Source of the DNA: Desulfobacter sp.
GTDB lineage: Bacteria > Desulfobacterota > Desulfobacteria > Desulfobacterales > Desulfobacteraceae
DNA: 31,143 bases
Assembly (NCBI GenBank): GCA_030145005.1
Contig: JAQYWJ010000002.1
Span: 1 to 31,143, forward strand
Direction of reading: 5' to 3'
Shown here: one piece after another, positions 24,679 through 31,143 of the stretch
Position numbering within the stretch: position 1 is the stretch's first letter
Layout: every line of letters starts with the position of its first letter
Translations under genes and position numbers: made by a program
The notes under the pieces: model-generated
Told to the model about the DNA's origin: nothing
The model's database searches: none
What the model saw: the letters and a program-made list of their open reading frames with translations, nothing else

Positions 24679-25467
24679 TTAATCTCCATCCAGCAGGCGT
24701 CCAAGGCCACCTAAGACAGAGCCTTCCCCTTTAGATGAGCCCCCGGTACTTGGCGCATGGCTGATGATGCGGTCTGCCAGGCGGGAGAAAGGCAGGCTTT
24801 GCAGATAAACGCTGCCTTGTCCTTCCAGTGTAGCCAGAAACAAACCTTCTCCACCGAAAAACATCGATTTAAGCCCGCCTGCCCGCTGTATGTCATATTC
24901 AATTCCCTGGGAAAAAGCCACGATGCAGCCGGTATCCACCATCAGCCTTTCGCCGTTCAGTTCTTTTTTAACGATGGTGCCGCCGGCATGAACAAACGCC
25001 ATGCCGTCACCTTCCAGGCGCTGGAGAATAAAACCTTCGCCACCGAAAAAACCGGCCCCAAGTTTTTGATTAAAGGTGATGGAAACTTTTGTGCCAAGGG
25101 CTGCGCACAAAAATGCATCTTTCTGGCAGATCAGCTGTCCGCCGATGGCAGCCATGTCAACGGGAATAATTTTCCCGGGATAGGGTGCGGAAAAGGCCAC
25201 TCTTTTTTTGTCATATGCCTGGTTGGTAAAATGGGTGAGAAACATGCTTTCGCCAGTGAGCGCCCGTTTGCCTGCGCTAAAGAGTTTGCCCATAAGCCCA
25301 TTGTCTGCAGAGGAACCGTCCCCCATTTTTGTCTCAAATTCGATGCCCTGCTCCATCCAGTTCATGGCCCCGGCCTCGGCAATTACGGTTTCGCCGGGAT
25401 CCAGTTCCACCTCAACAGCCTGCATGTCATCCCCGAAAATTTCGTAATCCACTTCATGGCATTGCAT
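24679..25467 (-). CDS. AIM24/TIGR00266 family protein
   Basis: The 262-residue protein starts MQCHEVDYEIFGDDMQAVEV and includes VELDPGETVIAEAGAMNWME, LICQKDAFLCAALGT, GGEGFILQRLEGDGMAFVHA and GGEGLFLATLEGQGSVYLQS. These are the repeated Gly-rich beta segments of the AIM24 (former DUF124) fold, a double-sided beta barrel resembling TRAP-type folds. The C-terminus is a Gly/Ser-rich tail. Function in bacteria is unknown; the yeast homologue is mitochondrial. AAGGAGG lies just upstream of ATG 25467. It precedes the ChaN-like gene by about 165 bases on the same strand. Confidence 0.88.
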   Translation of the reverse strand: MQCHEVDYEIFGDDMQAVEVELDPGETVIAEAGAMNWMEQGIEFETKMGDGSSADNGLMGKLFSAGKRALTGESMFLTHFTNQAYDKKRVAFSAPYPGKIIPVDMAAIGGQLICQKDAFLCAALGTKVSITFNQKLGAGFFGGEGFILQRLEGDGMAFVHAGGTIVKKELNGERLMVDTGCIVAFSQGIEYDIQRAGGLKSMFFGGEGLFLATLEGQGSVYLQSLPFSRLADRIISHAPSTGGSSKGEGSVLGGLGRLLDGD

Positions 25468-25590
25468 CGTTTCCCTCCTTTGACATATTGTAATGAAAGA
25501 TTCACCTTCTTTGGCGGGCAGATAAAATTTTTTAATATACAGCGGATTATATCAGATTTTTCATGTATTTTTCCATTAAAAAGTCATCTA

Positions 25591-25639
25591 AATAAATGGG
25601 GTCACAGTAAAATTCAATTTTACTGTGACCCCATTTATT
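25591..25639. repeat. perfect 24-bp inverted repeat abutting tRNA-Ser, REP/MITE-like or terminator
   Basis: The arm 25591-25614 is the exact reverse complement of 25616-25639 around a single C. The arm core is GGGGTCACAGTAAAATT. Its right end overlaps the last base of the CCA of tRNA-Ser(GCT). A palindrome ending in GGGGTCA...TGACCCC of this kind resembles intergenic repeats associated with REP-type transposases in related genomes (recollection). As an RNA it would form a very stable hairpin and could act as the tRNA terminator. Confidence 0.85.
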
Positions 25640-25730
25640 GGCGGAGAAGGAGAGATTCGAACTCTCGGTGGACTATAACGCCCACACTCGCTTAGCAGGC
25701 GAGCACCTTCAGCCACTCGGTCACTTCTCC
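25639..25730 (-). tRNA. tRNA-Ser (anticodon GCT)
   Basis: On the minus strand a full class II tRNA is present. The acceptor GGAGAAG pairs with CTTCTCC, the anticodon loop CTGCTAA gives GCT for AGC and AGU codons, there is a long variable arm, and the T-arm has GTTCGAATC. Discriminator G and CCA are genome-encoded at 25642-25639. It follows tRNA-Ser(TGA) by 16 bases in the same transcript. Confidence 0.96.
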
Positions 25731-25746
25731 ACAAGTTGTTCTTTTT

Positions 25747-25834
25747 TGGCGGAGGAGGTAGGATTCGAACCCACGAGGCTTTAACACCTAACGGTTTTCA
25801 AGACCGCCGCCTTCAGCCGCTCGGCCACTCCTCC
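25747..25834 (-). tRNA. tRNA-Ser (anticodon TGA)
   Basis: On the minus strand the acceptor GGAGGAG pairs with CTCCTCC, the anticodon loop CTTGAAA gives TGA for UCA and UCG codons, a class II variable arm is present, and the T-arm has GTTCGAATC. CCA is encoded at 25749-25747. It is the first gene of a two-tRNA serine transcript, with a strong promoter candidate just upstream. Confidence 0.96.
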
Positions 25835-25850
25835 AAAAATCAACCAAAAC

Positions 25851-25879
25851 AGTATAACACCTTGGCGCTGGCGGGTCAA
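25851..25879 (-). promoter_or_regulatory. sigma70-type promoter for the two tRNA-Ser genes
   Basis: On the minus strand TTGACC (25879-25874) and TATACT (25856-25851) are separated by 17 bases, close to consensus. Transcription would start about 10 bases before tRNA-Ser(TGA), the expected layout for a tRNA gene. Confidence 0.75.
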
Positions 25880-25932
25880 TTAAAAAAATGTGTTTAATCC
25901 CGGCAGTAGATTTAAAGGGCAGATTTAAATCA

Positions 25933-25960
25933 TTGACACGGGAATTGGTTGGGCTATATT
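25933..25960 (+). promoter_or_regulatory. sigma70-type promoter for the argS operon
   Basis: TTGACA (25933-25938) is a perfect -35 box; TATATT (25955-25960) lies 16 bases further. The predicted start near 25967 is about 33 bases before the acidic-protein gene that leads into argS. It is back to back with the tRNA promoter. Confidence 0.7.
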
Positions 25961-25999
25961 AAGAAGTTTCAAGTTAATGGATGATAACAGGAGAATCCA

Positions 26000-26452
26000 A
26001 TGAAACAAAAAATCAGGTTTGAAAAAAATATAAAGGACAATATACTCACTGTCCTTGAATCTGCCGAGGTCGATCCCGGTGTAATTTTGCCTTTGCATGA
26101 AGAAGACTACGACCTTGACGCCATCAGTGCGGCGTGCAAAGAGGGGCTTGATGCGTTTCTTGCCGTATTTCGCCGCCGCAGTTTTTTCCCCACCAGGGAT
26201 CTGTCCGAAAAGTTATTTGAAAACGCCGTTGGATTTTTTGCCGATCCTGAATCGGATAAAATGATAATCGACTATAATGATGTGGACACATTGCCCGGAG
26301 AAGATGATTTTTCCCTTGAAGAAGATGATGTGGAGATTGATTCACTGTTAGATGAAGACGGGGACACCAAGGAAGACGAGATTAAAGAAATTGATTCCGA
26401 GGACGATACCCCTAAATTTACCCCTGAAGATACCTCTGAACACGAGAATTAA
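26000..26452 (+). CDS. small acidic protein of unknown function
   Basis: The 150-residue protein has a mixed N-terminal half (about 1-90, with DYDLDAISAACKEGLDAFLA and RRRSFFPTRDLSEKLFENAV). Its C-terminal half is extremely acidic (about 92-150, dominated by Asp and Glu), probably disordered. There is no signal peptide or membrane segment. The start has AGGAGA at good spacing and lies behind a strong promoter candidate. It ends six bases before argS, so it is the first gene of that operon. I do not recognise the family; an acidic tail of this kind suggests binding to a basic partner, which is only inference. Confidence 0.8.
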   Translation: MKQKIRFEKNIKDNILTVLESAEVDPGVILPLHEEDYDLDAISAACKEGLDAFLAVFRRRSFFPTRDLSEKLFENAVGFFADPESDKMIIDYNDVDTLPGEDDFSLEEDDVEIDSLLDEDGDTKEDEIKEIDSEDDTPKFTPEDTSEHEN

Positions 26453-26458
26453 TCCTTT

Positions 26459-28144
26459 ATGAAAACAAAAATTAGAACCATGGTCCTGGATGCGGTCCGC
26501 ACTGCCTTTGAAAAGGGTCTGCTGCCTTCTAACCAGGTACCTGAATTTGAGGTTGAAACCCCTAAATATGAAGGTCAGGGCGATTTTTCAACCAATTTTG
26601 CCATGGTGTCGGCAAAATTGCAGAAAATGGCCCCGGCAAAGATTGCCAAAAGTCTTGTTGAGTCCATGTCCGATAGTACCCACACCCATTTGGGCCCGGT
26701 ACTGGAAAAAATAGAGGTGGCAGGACCCGGATTTATTAATTTCTTTTTATCCCCTGGTGCCTGGCACCCGGTGGTGGACCAGGTATTGAACCAGGATGCA
26801 TCCTTTGGCGCTTCTGCCATGGGCAGGGGGCAACTGGTCCAGGTTGAATTTGTATCGGCCAATCCCACGGGGCCGCTTCATGTGGGGCACGGCCGGGGGG
26901 CTGCTGTGGGGGATGCCGTTGGCAATATTCTTTCCTTTGCAGGTTTTGATGTGCAAAAGGAATATTATATTAATGACTCCGGCCGCCAGATCAGAACCCT
27001 TGGCACATCGGTGTGGCTGCGGCTGCAGCAGATGCAGGGAAAAACTGTGGATTTTCCCCAGGACTGCTACCAGGGAGATTATATCCGCGACATTGCCCAA
27101 GAGGTATTTGCTACCCGGGGAAAAGACCTTGCTGATGCCGATGAAAAACAGGGCATTGAGATCTGTGCACGATTTGCCGCCGGCAAGATTCTGGCCGGTA
27201 TCCGGTCTGATTTAGATGATTTCGGTGTCCGGTTTGACAACTGGTTCAGCGAGCAAAGCCTTTATGATTCGGGCCGGGTCCAGACCGCCATTGAAAATTT
27301 TAAAGAAAAAGACCTGATTTACGAAAAAGACGGGGCACTTTGGTTTCGCACGGAAAAATTCGGAGATGAAAAGGATCGGGTGGTGGTGCGCAACAACGGA
27401 CTTACCACTTATTTTGCATCGGACATCGCCTACCATGATGAAAAATATGAACGCGGGTTTGACCGTGTCATTGATGTCTGGGGGGCGGACCATCATGGAT
27501 ATATAAAGCGTATTGATGCGGCAGTGGTGGCCACGGGACGAAAAAGCGAACAATTTGATGTAATTCTGGTCCAGCTGGTCAATCTGCTGCGGGACGGAAA
27601 TCCCGTGCAAATGTCCACTCGGGCCGGAGAGTTTGTAACGCTTAAGGATATTGTGGACGAGGTGGGAAAAGATGCTGCGCGGTTCATGTTTTTAAGCCGC
27701 AGTTATGATTCAGGGCTTGATTTTGATCTGGAACTGGCCAAAAAGAAGAGTTCCGACAACCCTGTCTATTATGTGCAGTACGTCCATGCCCGGATTACCG
27801 GAATTTTAAACAAGGCAAAGGATGAAGGCCTCATTGACCAGACAGATTTTAAAACCGGTTCTCACCTTGAAAAACTTGTGGCCGAAGAGGAGCTTAAGCT
27901 GATCAAGCTGATCGCAGGGTTCCGGGAACAGGTGGAAAAAAGTGCGGAAACCCTCCATCCCCATGTGATTTTTACCTATCTGATGACCCTTGCCTCGGCC
28001 TTTCATGCCTATTACAACCATCATAAGGTTATCATTGCGGATAAACCACTGTCCCTGGCCAGGCTTTCCCTGGTTCTGGCGGTTAAAAAAGTGATCCGCA
28101 ACGGGTTGGCACTTTTAGGGGTGTCCGCCCCTGAAAGAATGTAG
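26459..28144 (+). CDS. argS: arginyl-tRNA synthetase
   Basis: Charges tRNA-Arg with arginine; class Ia synthetase. The 561-residue protein has the Arg_tRNA_synt_N domain at the N-terminus. The HIGH motif as HVGH lies in SANPTGPLHVGHGRG (about 137-151). DVWGADHHGYIKR and, in place of KMSKS, VQMSTRAG follow, as is normal for most ArgRS. The C-terminal DALR anticodon-binding domain (from about 450) ends the protein. The start ATG 26459 matches the family N-terminus. The SPOR-protein gene begins just after its stop. Confidence 0.96.
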   Translation: MKTKIRTMVLDAVRTAFEKGLLPSNQVPEFEVETPKYEGQGDFSTNFAMVSAKLQKMAPAKIAKSLVESMSDSTHTHLGPVLEKIEVAGPGFINFFLSPGAWHPVVDQVLNQDASFGASAMGRGQLVQVEFVSANPTGPLHVGHGRGAAVGDAVGNILSFAGFDVQKEYYINDSGRQIRTLGTSVWLRLQQMQGKTVDFPQDCYQGDYIRDIAQEVFATRGKDLADADEKQGIEICARFAAGKILAGIRSDLDDFGVRFDNWFSEQSLYDSGRVQTAIENFKEKDLIYEKDGALWFRTEKFGDEKDRVVVRNNGLTTYFASDIAYHDEKYERGFDRVIDVWGADHHGYIKRIDAAVVATGRKSEQFDVILVQLVNLLRDGNPVQMSTRAGEFVTLKDIVDEVGKDAARFMFLSRSYDSGLDFDLELAKKKSSDNPVYYVQYVHARITGILNKAKDEGLIDQTDFKTGSHLEKLVAEEELKLIKLIAGFREQVEKSAETLHPHVIFTYLMTLASAFHAYYNHHKVIIADKPLSLARLSLVLAVKKVIRNGLALLGVSAPERM

Positions 28145-28158
28145 GAGGTTTTAAGATT
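28143..28158 (+). promoter_or_regulatory. ribosome-binding site pointing to an ATT start codon
   Basis: AGGAGG (28143-28148), overlapping the argS stop codon, is a near-perfect Shine-Dalgarno site. The in-frame ATT at 28156 is seven bases downstream. No ATG, GTG, TTG or CTG occurs in that frame between the upstream stop (28132-28134) and the ATG at 28204. Confidence 0.6.
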
Positions 28159-28968
28159 CGTGGTGTTGGGACATATGGCAGGTATTTTTTAATCGGAATC
28201 TGGATGTTTGGTCTTGGGTTGATTGTGGGCAGAGGATCAAGTCCTGTCCTGTTTGAAACCCGGCCTTTCCAGGAACGCCTTGGCCGAATGGTCAGTGAGC
28301 TTTCTGCCAAACTGCCTGAAAAGGAAAAAGTAGATCTTAAATTTTATGATGTCCTTGATGAGCCGGTGCACTATCCGGCTAAAGGAAAGACAGACGATTC
28401 CGGGGAAATTACCCCGGGTCCGGAAACCGGAAAAACAGCTTCGATAAAGCGGGCACCGTATCATCCCCAGGCTGAAGAGATCCCTGTCAAGCGTAGTAGA
28501 AAACTGGCCACCTGGCATCAGGCAGGGCAGGGCGCAGGCAATGATGCAACCCCGGCACCGCCACCTAAAAAGAGAGTTTCGGTCAAAACATATACAAAAG
28601 CCGGTGAAAAACAGACCGTAAGCCGGCTTGCCCCCAAGGTTTTAAAATCAAAAATCCAAACGGGTAAAAAAACAGATGCGGTACCCAAAGAAACCAGGCC
28701 TGATACCGGGAAAGCACCGGCACCGGCCCATGGTGCATACACCATTCAGGTCGCGTCATATAAGACTTTAGATGATGCTTTGGCCCAGATGGTTATTTTG
28801 AATAAAAAAGGGATTACCTCCTACCGGGCCAGTGTGAAGATCAACGGGAAGACCTGGTACCGGGTCAGGATCGGCTCTTTTGCCGATTACAAAGCGGCCC
28901 GGGCCCGGCTGGAAAAGCTTGCCGGTTCAGGTGTTAACGGCATGGTCATTAAAAAGGAACAAAAATGA
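28156..28968 (+). CDS. single-pass membrane protein with C-terminal SPOR domain
   Basis: SPOR domains bind denuded peptidoglycan at the division septum. Taken from ATT 28156 the protein has 270 residues: a short basic N-terminus (RGVGTYGR), a membrane helix (about 9-25, YFLIGIWMFGLGLIVGR), a long Lys/Pro/Thr-rich periplasmic linker, and SPOR at about 190-266 (AYTIQVASYKTLDDALAQM, TWYRVRIGSF). The first ATG (28204) would cut the helix in half, so the upstream start is preferred. If ATT is not used, an alternative is a lost frame between GTG 28160 and the helix. It lies between argS and gatC, overlapping gatC by ATGA. Its role beyond wall binding is not known. Confidence 0.82.
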   Translation: MRGVGTYGRYFLIGIWMFGLGLIVGRGSSPVLFETRPFQERLGRMVSELSAKLPEKEKVDLKFYDVLDEPVHYPAKGKTDDSGEITPGPETGKTASIKRAPYHPQAEEIPVKRSRKLATWHQAGQGAGNDATPAPPPKKRVSVKTYTKAGEKQTVSRLAPKVLKSKIQTGKKTDAVPKETRPDTGKAPAPAHGAYTIQVASYKTLDDALAQMVILNKKGITSYRASVKINGKTWYRVRIGSFADYKAARARLEKLAGSGVNGMVIKKEQK

Positions 28969-29252
28969 AAATATCACAACAGGAAGTGGAAAAAATAGCC
29001 CATCTGGCCCGGCTGGATGTGGATGATGAACTCAAGGAAACCCTGGCAGGACAGCTCAGTGATATCCTTGATTATATTGATACCCTCAAGGACGTGGATG
29101 TTGACGGGGTGACACCGGTATCAGGGGCGGCATTCATGAACAATGTGTTCAGGGAAGACGAGCGGGAACCGTCCCCGGGCCCGGATGTGACTCTGGCCAA
29201 TGCACCGGAACGTGACCAGGATTTCTATGTGGTGCCAAGAGTAGTGAAGTAG
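28965..29252 (+). CDS. gatC: aspartyl/glutamyl-tRNA amidotransferase subunit C
   Basis: Small subunit that holds GatA and GatB together in the enzyme making Gln-tRNA(Gln) and/or Asn-tRNA(Asn). The 95-residue protein is typical: KISQQEVEKIAHLARLDVDD at the start, LSDILDYIDTLKDVDVDGV in the middle, and FREDEREPS near the end. It overlaps the SPOR gene by four bases. A 143-base spacer with an inverted-repeat element separates it from gatA. Confidence 0.95.
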   Translation: MKISQQEVEKIAHLARLDVDDELKETLAGQLSDILDYIDTLKDVDVDGVTPVSGAAFMNNVFREDEREPSPGPDVTLANAPERDQDFYVVPRVVK

Positions 29253-29265
29253 TGTTTGAACGAAA

Positions 29266-29375
29266 AGTCACCCATCTGTGGCGTTGCAACTGGGCAACTT
29301 TGTGGGCATGCGCCCCTCTAACGAGCCGTCCAAACACGGGTTTCCGTTCCGGCACAAAGTAGCCCCGAAAAAAGA
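29266..29375. repeat. intergenic inverted-repeat element between gatC and gatA
   Basis: ACTTTGTG (29297-29304) pairs with CACAAAGT (29353-29360), enclosing the hairpin GGGC (29304-29307) with GCCC (29312-29315) and CCGT with ACGG further on. Just upstream GTTGC (29283-29287) pairs with GCAAC (29294-29298). The GC-rich, multi-hairpin stretch has no credible gene and differs from the AT-rich spacers elsewhere here, so it may be a copy of a genome-wide intergenic repeat. Confidence 0.5.
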
Positions 29376-29395
29376 CGAACGCGTAAGGAAATAAA

Positions 29396-30868
29396 ATGAA
29401 TCTGCATACCCTGACCATTGCACAGGCCCAGGACCTTCTGGCCAAAAAGGAAATATCTTCTGTTGAACTGACACGGGCCTTCCTTGATCGTATTGATAAA
29501 TATGACAACATTATTTCAGCTTTTATCACTGTTGACCCGGACCTTGCCTTGAAACAGGCCGAACAGGCGGACCGGATTATTGCCAAAGGGGAAAACCAGG
29601 CTTTTACCGGCATCCCCGTGGCCCTGAAAGATGTTTTATGTACAAAGGGAGTGAAAACCACCTGTGCATCTAAAATTCTTGAAAATTTTGTGCCCCAATA
29701 CGATGCCACGGTGGTGGAGAAGTTTAAAGCCCAGGATGCCGTACTCATCGGCAAGGCCAATATGGATGAATTTGCCATGGGGTCTTCCACCGAGAATTCC
29801 GCCTTTTTTGTTACCCGCAATCCCTGGAACACAGACCATGTGCCGGGCGGTTCATCCGGCGGATCTGCCGCTGCTGTGGCGGCCCGGTTCTGTGCCGGGG
29901 CCGTGGGCACGGACACCGGCGGTTCCATCCGTCAACCCGCCTCCCATTGCGGTGTGGTGGGGCTGAAACCCACCTATGGCCGGGTGTCACGGTTTGGTGT
30001 GGTGGCCTATGCGTCATCCCTGGACCAGGTGGGGCCCATTACCCGGGATGTGACGGACGCAGCCATGATGCTCAATCTCATGGGCGGCCATGATCCCAAA
30101 GATTCCACCAGTGCACCTGAACAGATGTCTGATTTTACAAAAGGCATTGCCATGTTTAAGGATAAGGGCCTTTCCGGAATGACCGCAGGCATCCCCAAGG
30201 AAATTTTAAGCCTTGAAGGCATTGATCCCGAAGTCAAAACAATGTTTGAAAACGCCCGGAAAACCCTGGAAGGGCTGGGCATTACCATTAAAGAGATCTC
30301 CCTGCCCCATACCAATTATGCGGTGGCTGCCTATTACATCATTGCACCCTGTGAAGCCAGTGCCAACCTGGCCCGGTTCGACGGGGTGAGGTACGGATAC
30401 CGGGATATGGATTCCGACGATCTCATTGAGATGTACAAGAAAACCAAGTCCAAAGGATTTGGACTGGAGGTCCAGCGCCGGATTATTATCGGCACCTATT
30501 CCCTGTCTTCGGGGTATTATGATGCCTATTACGGCCGTGCCTCCCAGGTCCGGGCCCTGATCATGGATGATTTTAAACGGGCCTTTGAAGAATGCGACAT
30601 TATTCTGTCTCCTGTGGCGCCCACCCCTGCCTTTAAAATCGGTGAGAAGGTGGGAGATCCTTTGACCATGTATTTAAGCGATATTTTTTGTCTGTCCTGC
30701 AATATGGCAGGTATCCCCGGGATTTCAGTGCCTGCAGGTATTTCCTCCACCGGGCTTCCCATGGGGCTTCAGATGATGTCCCGGCATTTTGATGAAATGT
30801 CCCTGATCCGGGCAGGATATGGGTTTGAACAGGCTGTGAGTAAACATATTGAATTTCCCGAATTGTAA
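29396..30868 (+). CDS. gatA: aspartyl/glutamyl-tRNA amidotransferase subunit A
   Basis: Amidase subunit that releases ammonia from glutamine for the GatB kinase site. The 490-residue protein has the amidase-signature catalytic triad Lys78 (IPVALKDVLCTKG), Ser153 and Ser177 (PGGSSGGSAAAVA, GTDTGGSIRQPAS). HCGVVGLKPTYGRVSRFG follows. The start ATG 29396 has AAGGA upstream. GatB is not next to it within the window, so it must lie elsewhere or beyond the right edge. Confidence 0.97.
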   Translation: MNLHTLTIAQAQDLLAKKEISSVELTRAFLDRIDKYDNIISAFITVDPDLALKQAEQADRIIAKGENQAFTGIPVALKDVLCTKGVKTTCASKILENFVPQYDATVVEKFKAQDAVLIGKANMDEFAMGSSTENSAFFVTRNPWNTDHVPGGSSGGSAAAVAARFCAGAVGTDTGGSIRQPASHCGVVGLKPTYGRVSRFGVVAYASSLDQVGPITRDVTDAAMMLNLMGGHDPKDSTSAPEQMSDFTKGIAMFKDKGLSGMTAGIPKEILSLEGIDPEVKTMFENARKTLEGLGITIKEISLPHTNYAVAAYYIIAPCEASANLARFDGVRYGYRDMDSDDLIEMYKKTKSKGFGLEVQRRIIIGTYSLSSGYYDAYYGRASQVRALIMDDFKRAFEECDIILSPVAPTPAFKIGEKVGDPLTMYLSDIFCLSCNMAGIPGISVPAGISSTGLPMGLQMMSRHFDEMSLIRAGYGFEQAVSKHIEFPEL

Positions 30869-30885
30869 ACCAGGGAAAGCTGAAC

Positions 30886-30912
30886 CACGGAAAGCACGGA
30901 AGAACACGGAAA
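30886..30912 (+). repeat. three short CACGGAA direct repeats before the GxxExxY gene
   Basis: CACGGAAAG (30886), CACGGAAGAA (30895) and CACGGAAA (30905) are imperfect 8-10 base units in tandem, running into the ATG of the next gene. Similar units often precede GxxExxY and four-helix-bundle genes in diverse bacteria (recollection). Confidence 0.7.
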
Positions 30913-31143
30913 TGAGTTTGATTTTTGAAGAAGAGACTTATGTAATTCGTGGTGCTGTTTTTGAGGTCTACAAAGAGATGGGCTGCGGGTTCCTGGAAGC
31001 AGTTTATCAGGAGTGTCTGGAGGAGGAGCTAAGCAAACGGGGCATCCCATTTGTTGCTCAGCAGGAGATCCAGTTGATGTACAAAGGCGAACCGCTTCAT
31101 CAGACCTACAAGTCGGATTTAATTTGTTACAACAAAATCATAT
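30912..31143 (+). CDS. GxxExxY protein, 3' end cut by window
   Basis: Translation from ATG 30912 gives 77 residues with no stop before the edge, starting MSLIFEEETYVIRGAVFEV. It contains GFLEAVYQECLEEEL, which fits the G-x-x-E-x-x-Y name motif, and HQTYKSDLICYNKI near the edge, like the family's D-x-(I/V)-C segment. The family (TIGR04256) is related to PD-(D/E)XK nucleases by fold; its function is not established. It is often found in multiple scattered copies and is commonly linked to short repeats. The gene is probably accessory and independent of gatA. Confidence 0.82.
   Translation, partial: MSLIFEEETYVIRGAVFEVYKEMGCGFLEAVYQECLEEELSKRGIPFVAQQEIQLMYKGEPLHQTYKSDLICYNKII

Noticed and set aside
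24757..25695. Long open frame of 312 codons on the plus strand
   Set aside because: It lies antisense to the AIM24 gene and runs into tRNA-Ser; it has no recognisable domain, and the minus-strand gene has a strong ribosome-binding site and family match.
27605..27640. Absence of a KMSKS motif in ArgRS considered as a defect
   Set aside because: Most bacterial ArgRS proteins lack a canonical KMSKS; MSTRAG is the usual replacement.
29149..29928. Open frame of 259 codons on the minus strand
   Set aside because: It spans the ends of gatC and gatA plus the spacer, with no recognisable domain; both overlapped genes are certain.
29396..30868. Missing gatB considered as a broken amidotransferase operon
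   Set aside because: GatB is often encoded elsewhere, and the window ends shortly after gatA, so absence cannot be concluded.
30886..30912. CACGGAA units considered as the start of a CRISPR array
   Set aside because: Units are 8-10 bases with no spacers, so they are simple tandem repeats.

Overview
The window is a stretch of bacterial core chromosome, almost fully coding, with about 33 protein genes and two tRNA genes. The organism is Gram-negative-like: it has a site-2 protease of the RseP type, a putative lipoprotein, undecaprenyl-PP synthase and an MEP isoprenoid enzyme. Several features point to an anaerobic Desulfobacterota lineage, most likely Desulfobacteraceae. These are the translation and lipid cluster with RNase J and FtsK nearby, a fused PurS-PurL with a separate PurQ, GatCA, and a GxxExxY gene behind CACGGA repeats. 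That taxonomic placement is inference from recognised families, not a database result.

Layout. Positions 1-556 hold ndk on the minus strand with a hairpin behind it. Positions 797-5131 hold coaE, rho, rpmE, prfA and prmC on the plus strand. Positions 5132-12097 hold the conserved rpsB-tsf-pyrH-frr-uppS-cdsA-dxr-rseP cluster (translation, UMP kinase, ribosome recycling, envelope lipid carrier, phospholipid precursor, isoprenoid precursor, membrane protease). It has a possible structured leader before rpsB and an intrinsic terminator or attenuator between rpsB and tsf. It runs by a 4-base overlap into purL (PurS-PurS-PurL fusion) and purQ, then a DUF554 membrane protein and nth. A minus-strand proline dehydrogenase (17328-18239) interrupts. 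Next come a small unknown gene, RNase J, ftsK and a methyltransferase on the plus strand. A ChaN-like lipoprotein, an AIM24 protein and two tandem tRNA-Ser genes follow on the minus strand. The last block is plus strand: an acidic unknown protein, argS, a SPOR-domain membrane protein, gatC and gatA. The right edge cuts a GxxExxY gene.

How the genes work together. Most products serve translation (two release or recycling factors, the release-factor methylase, S2, L31, EF-Ts, ArgRS, GatCA, two tRNA-Ser), RNA turnover or termination (Rho, RNase J), envelope building (UppS, CdsA, Dxr, RseP) and chromosome segregation (FtsK). Many genes overlap by 4 bases or sit a few bases apart, so long operons are likely. 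No gap longer than 300 bases lacks a gene.

The most notable items are not new gene systems. They are (a) a two-module, hairpin-forming intergenic repeat present twice in opposite module order, with a compensatory base change; (b) a SPOR-protein gene whose only well-placed start codon is ATT; (c) a perfect 24-bp palindrome touching the CCA end of a tRNA-Ser gene; (d) a possible hairpin leader before rpsB; (e) a purL with a duplicated PurS head and detached glutaminase. I see no CRISPR array, prophage, transposase gene or defence island here.
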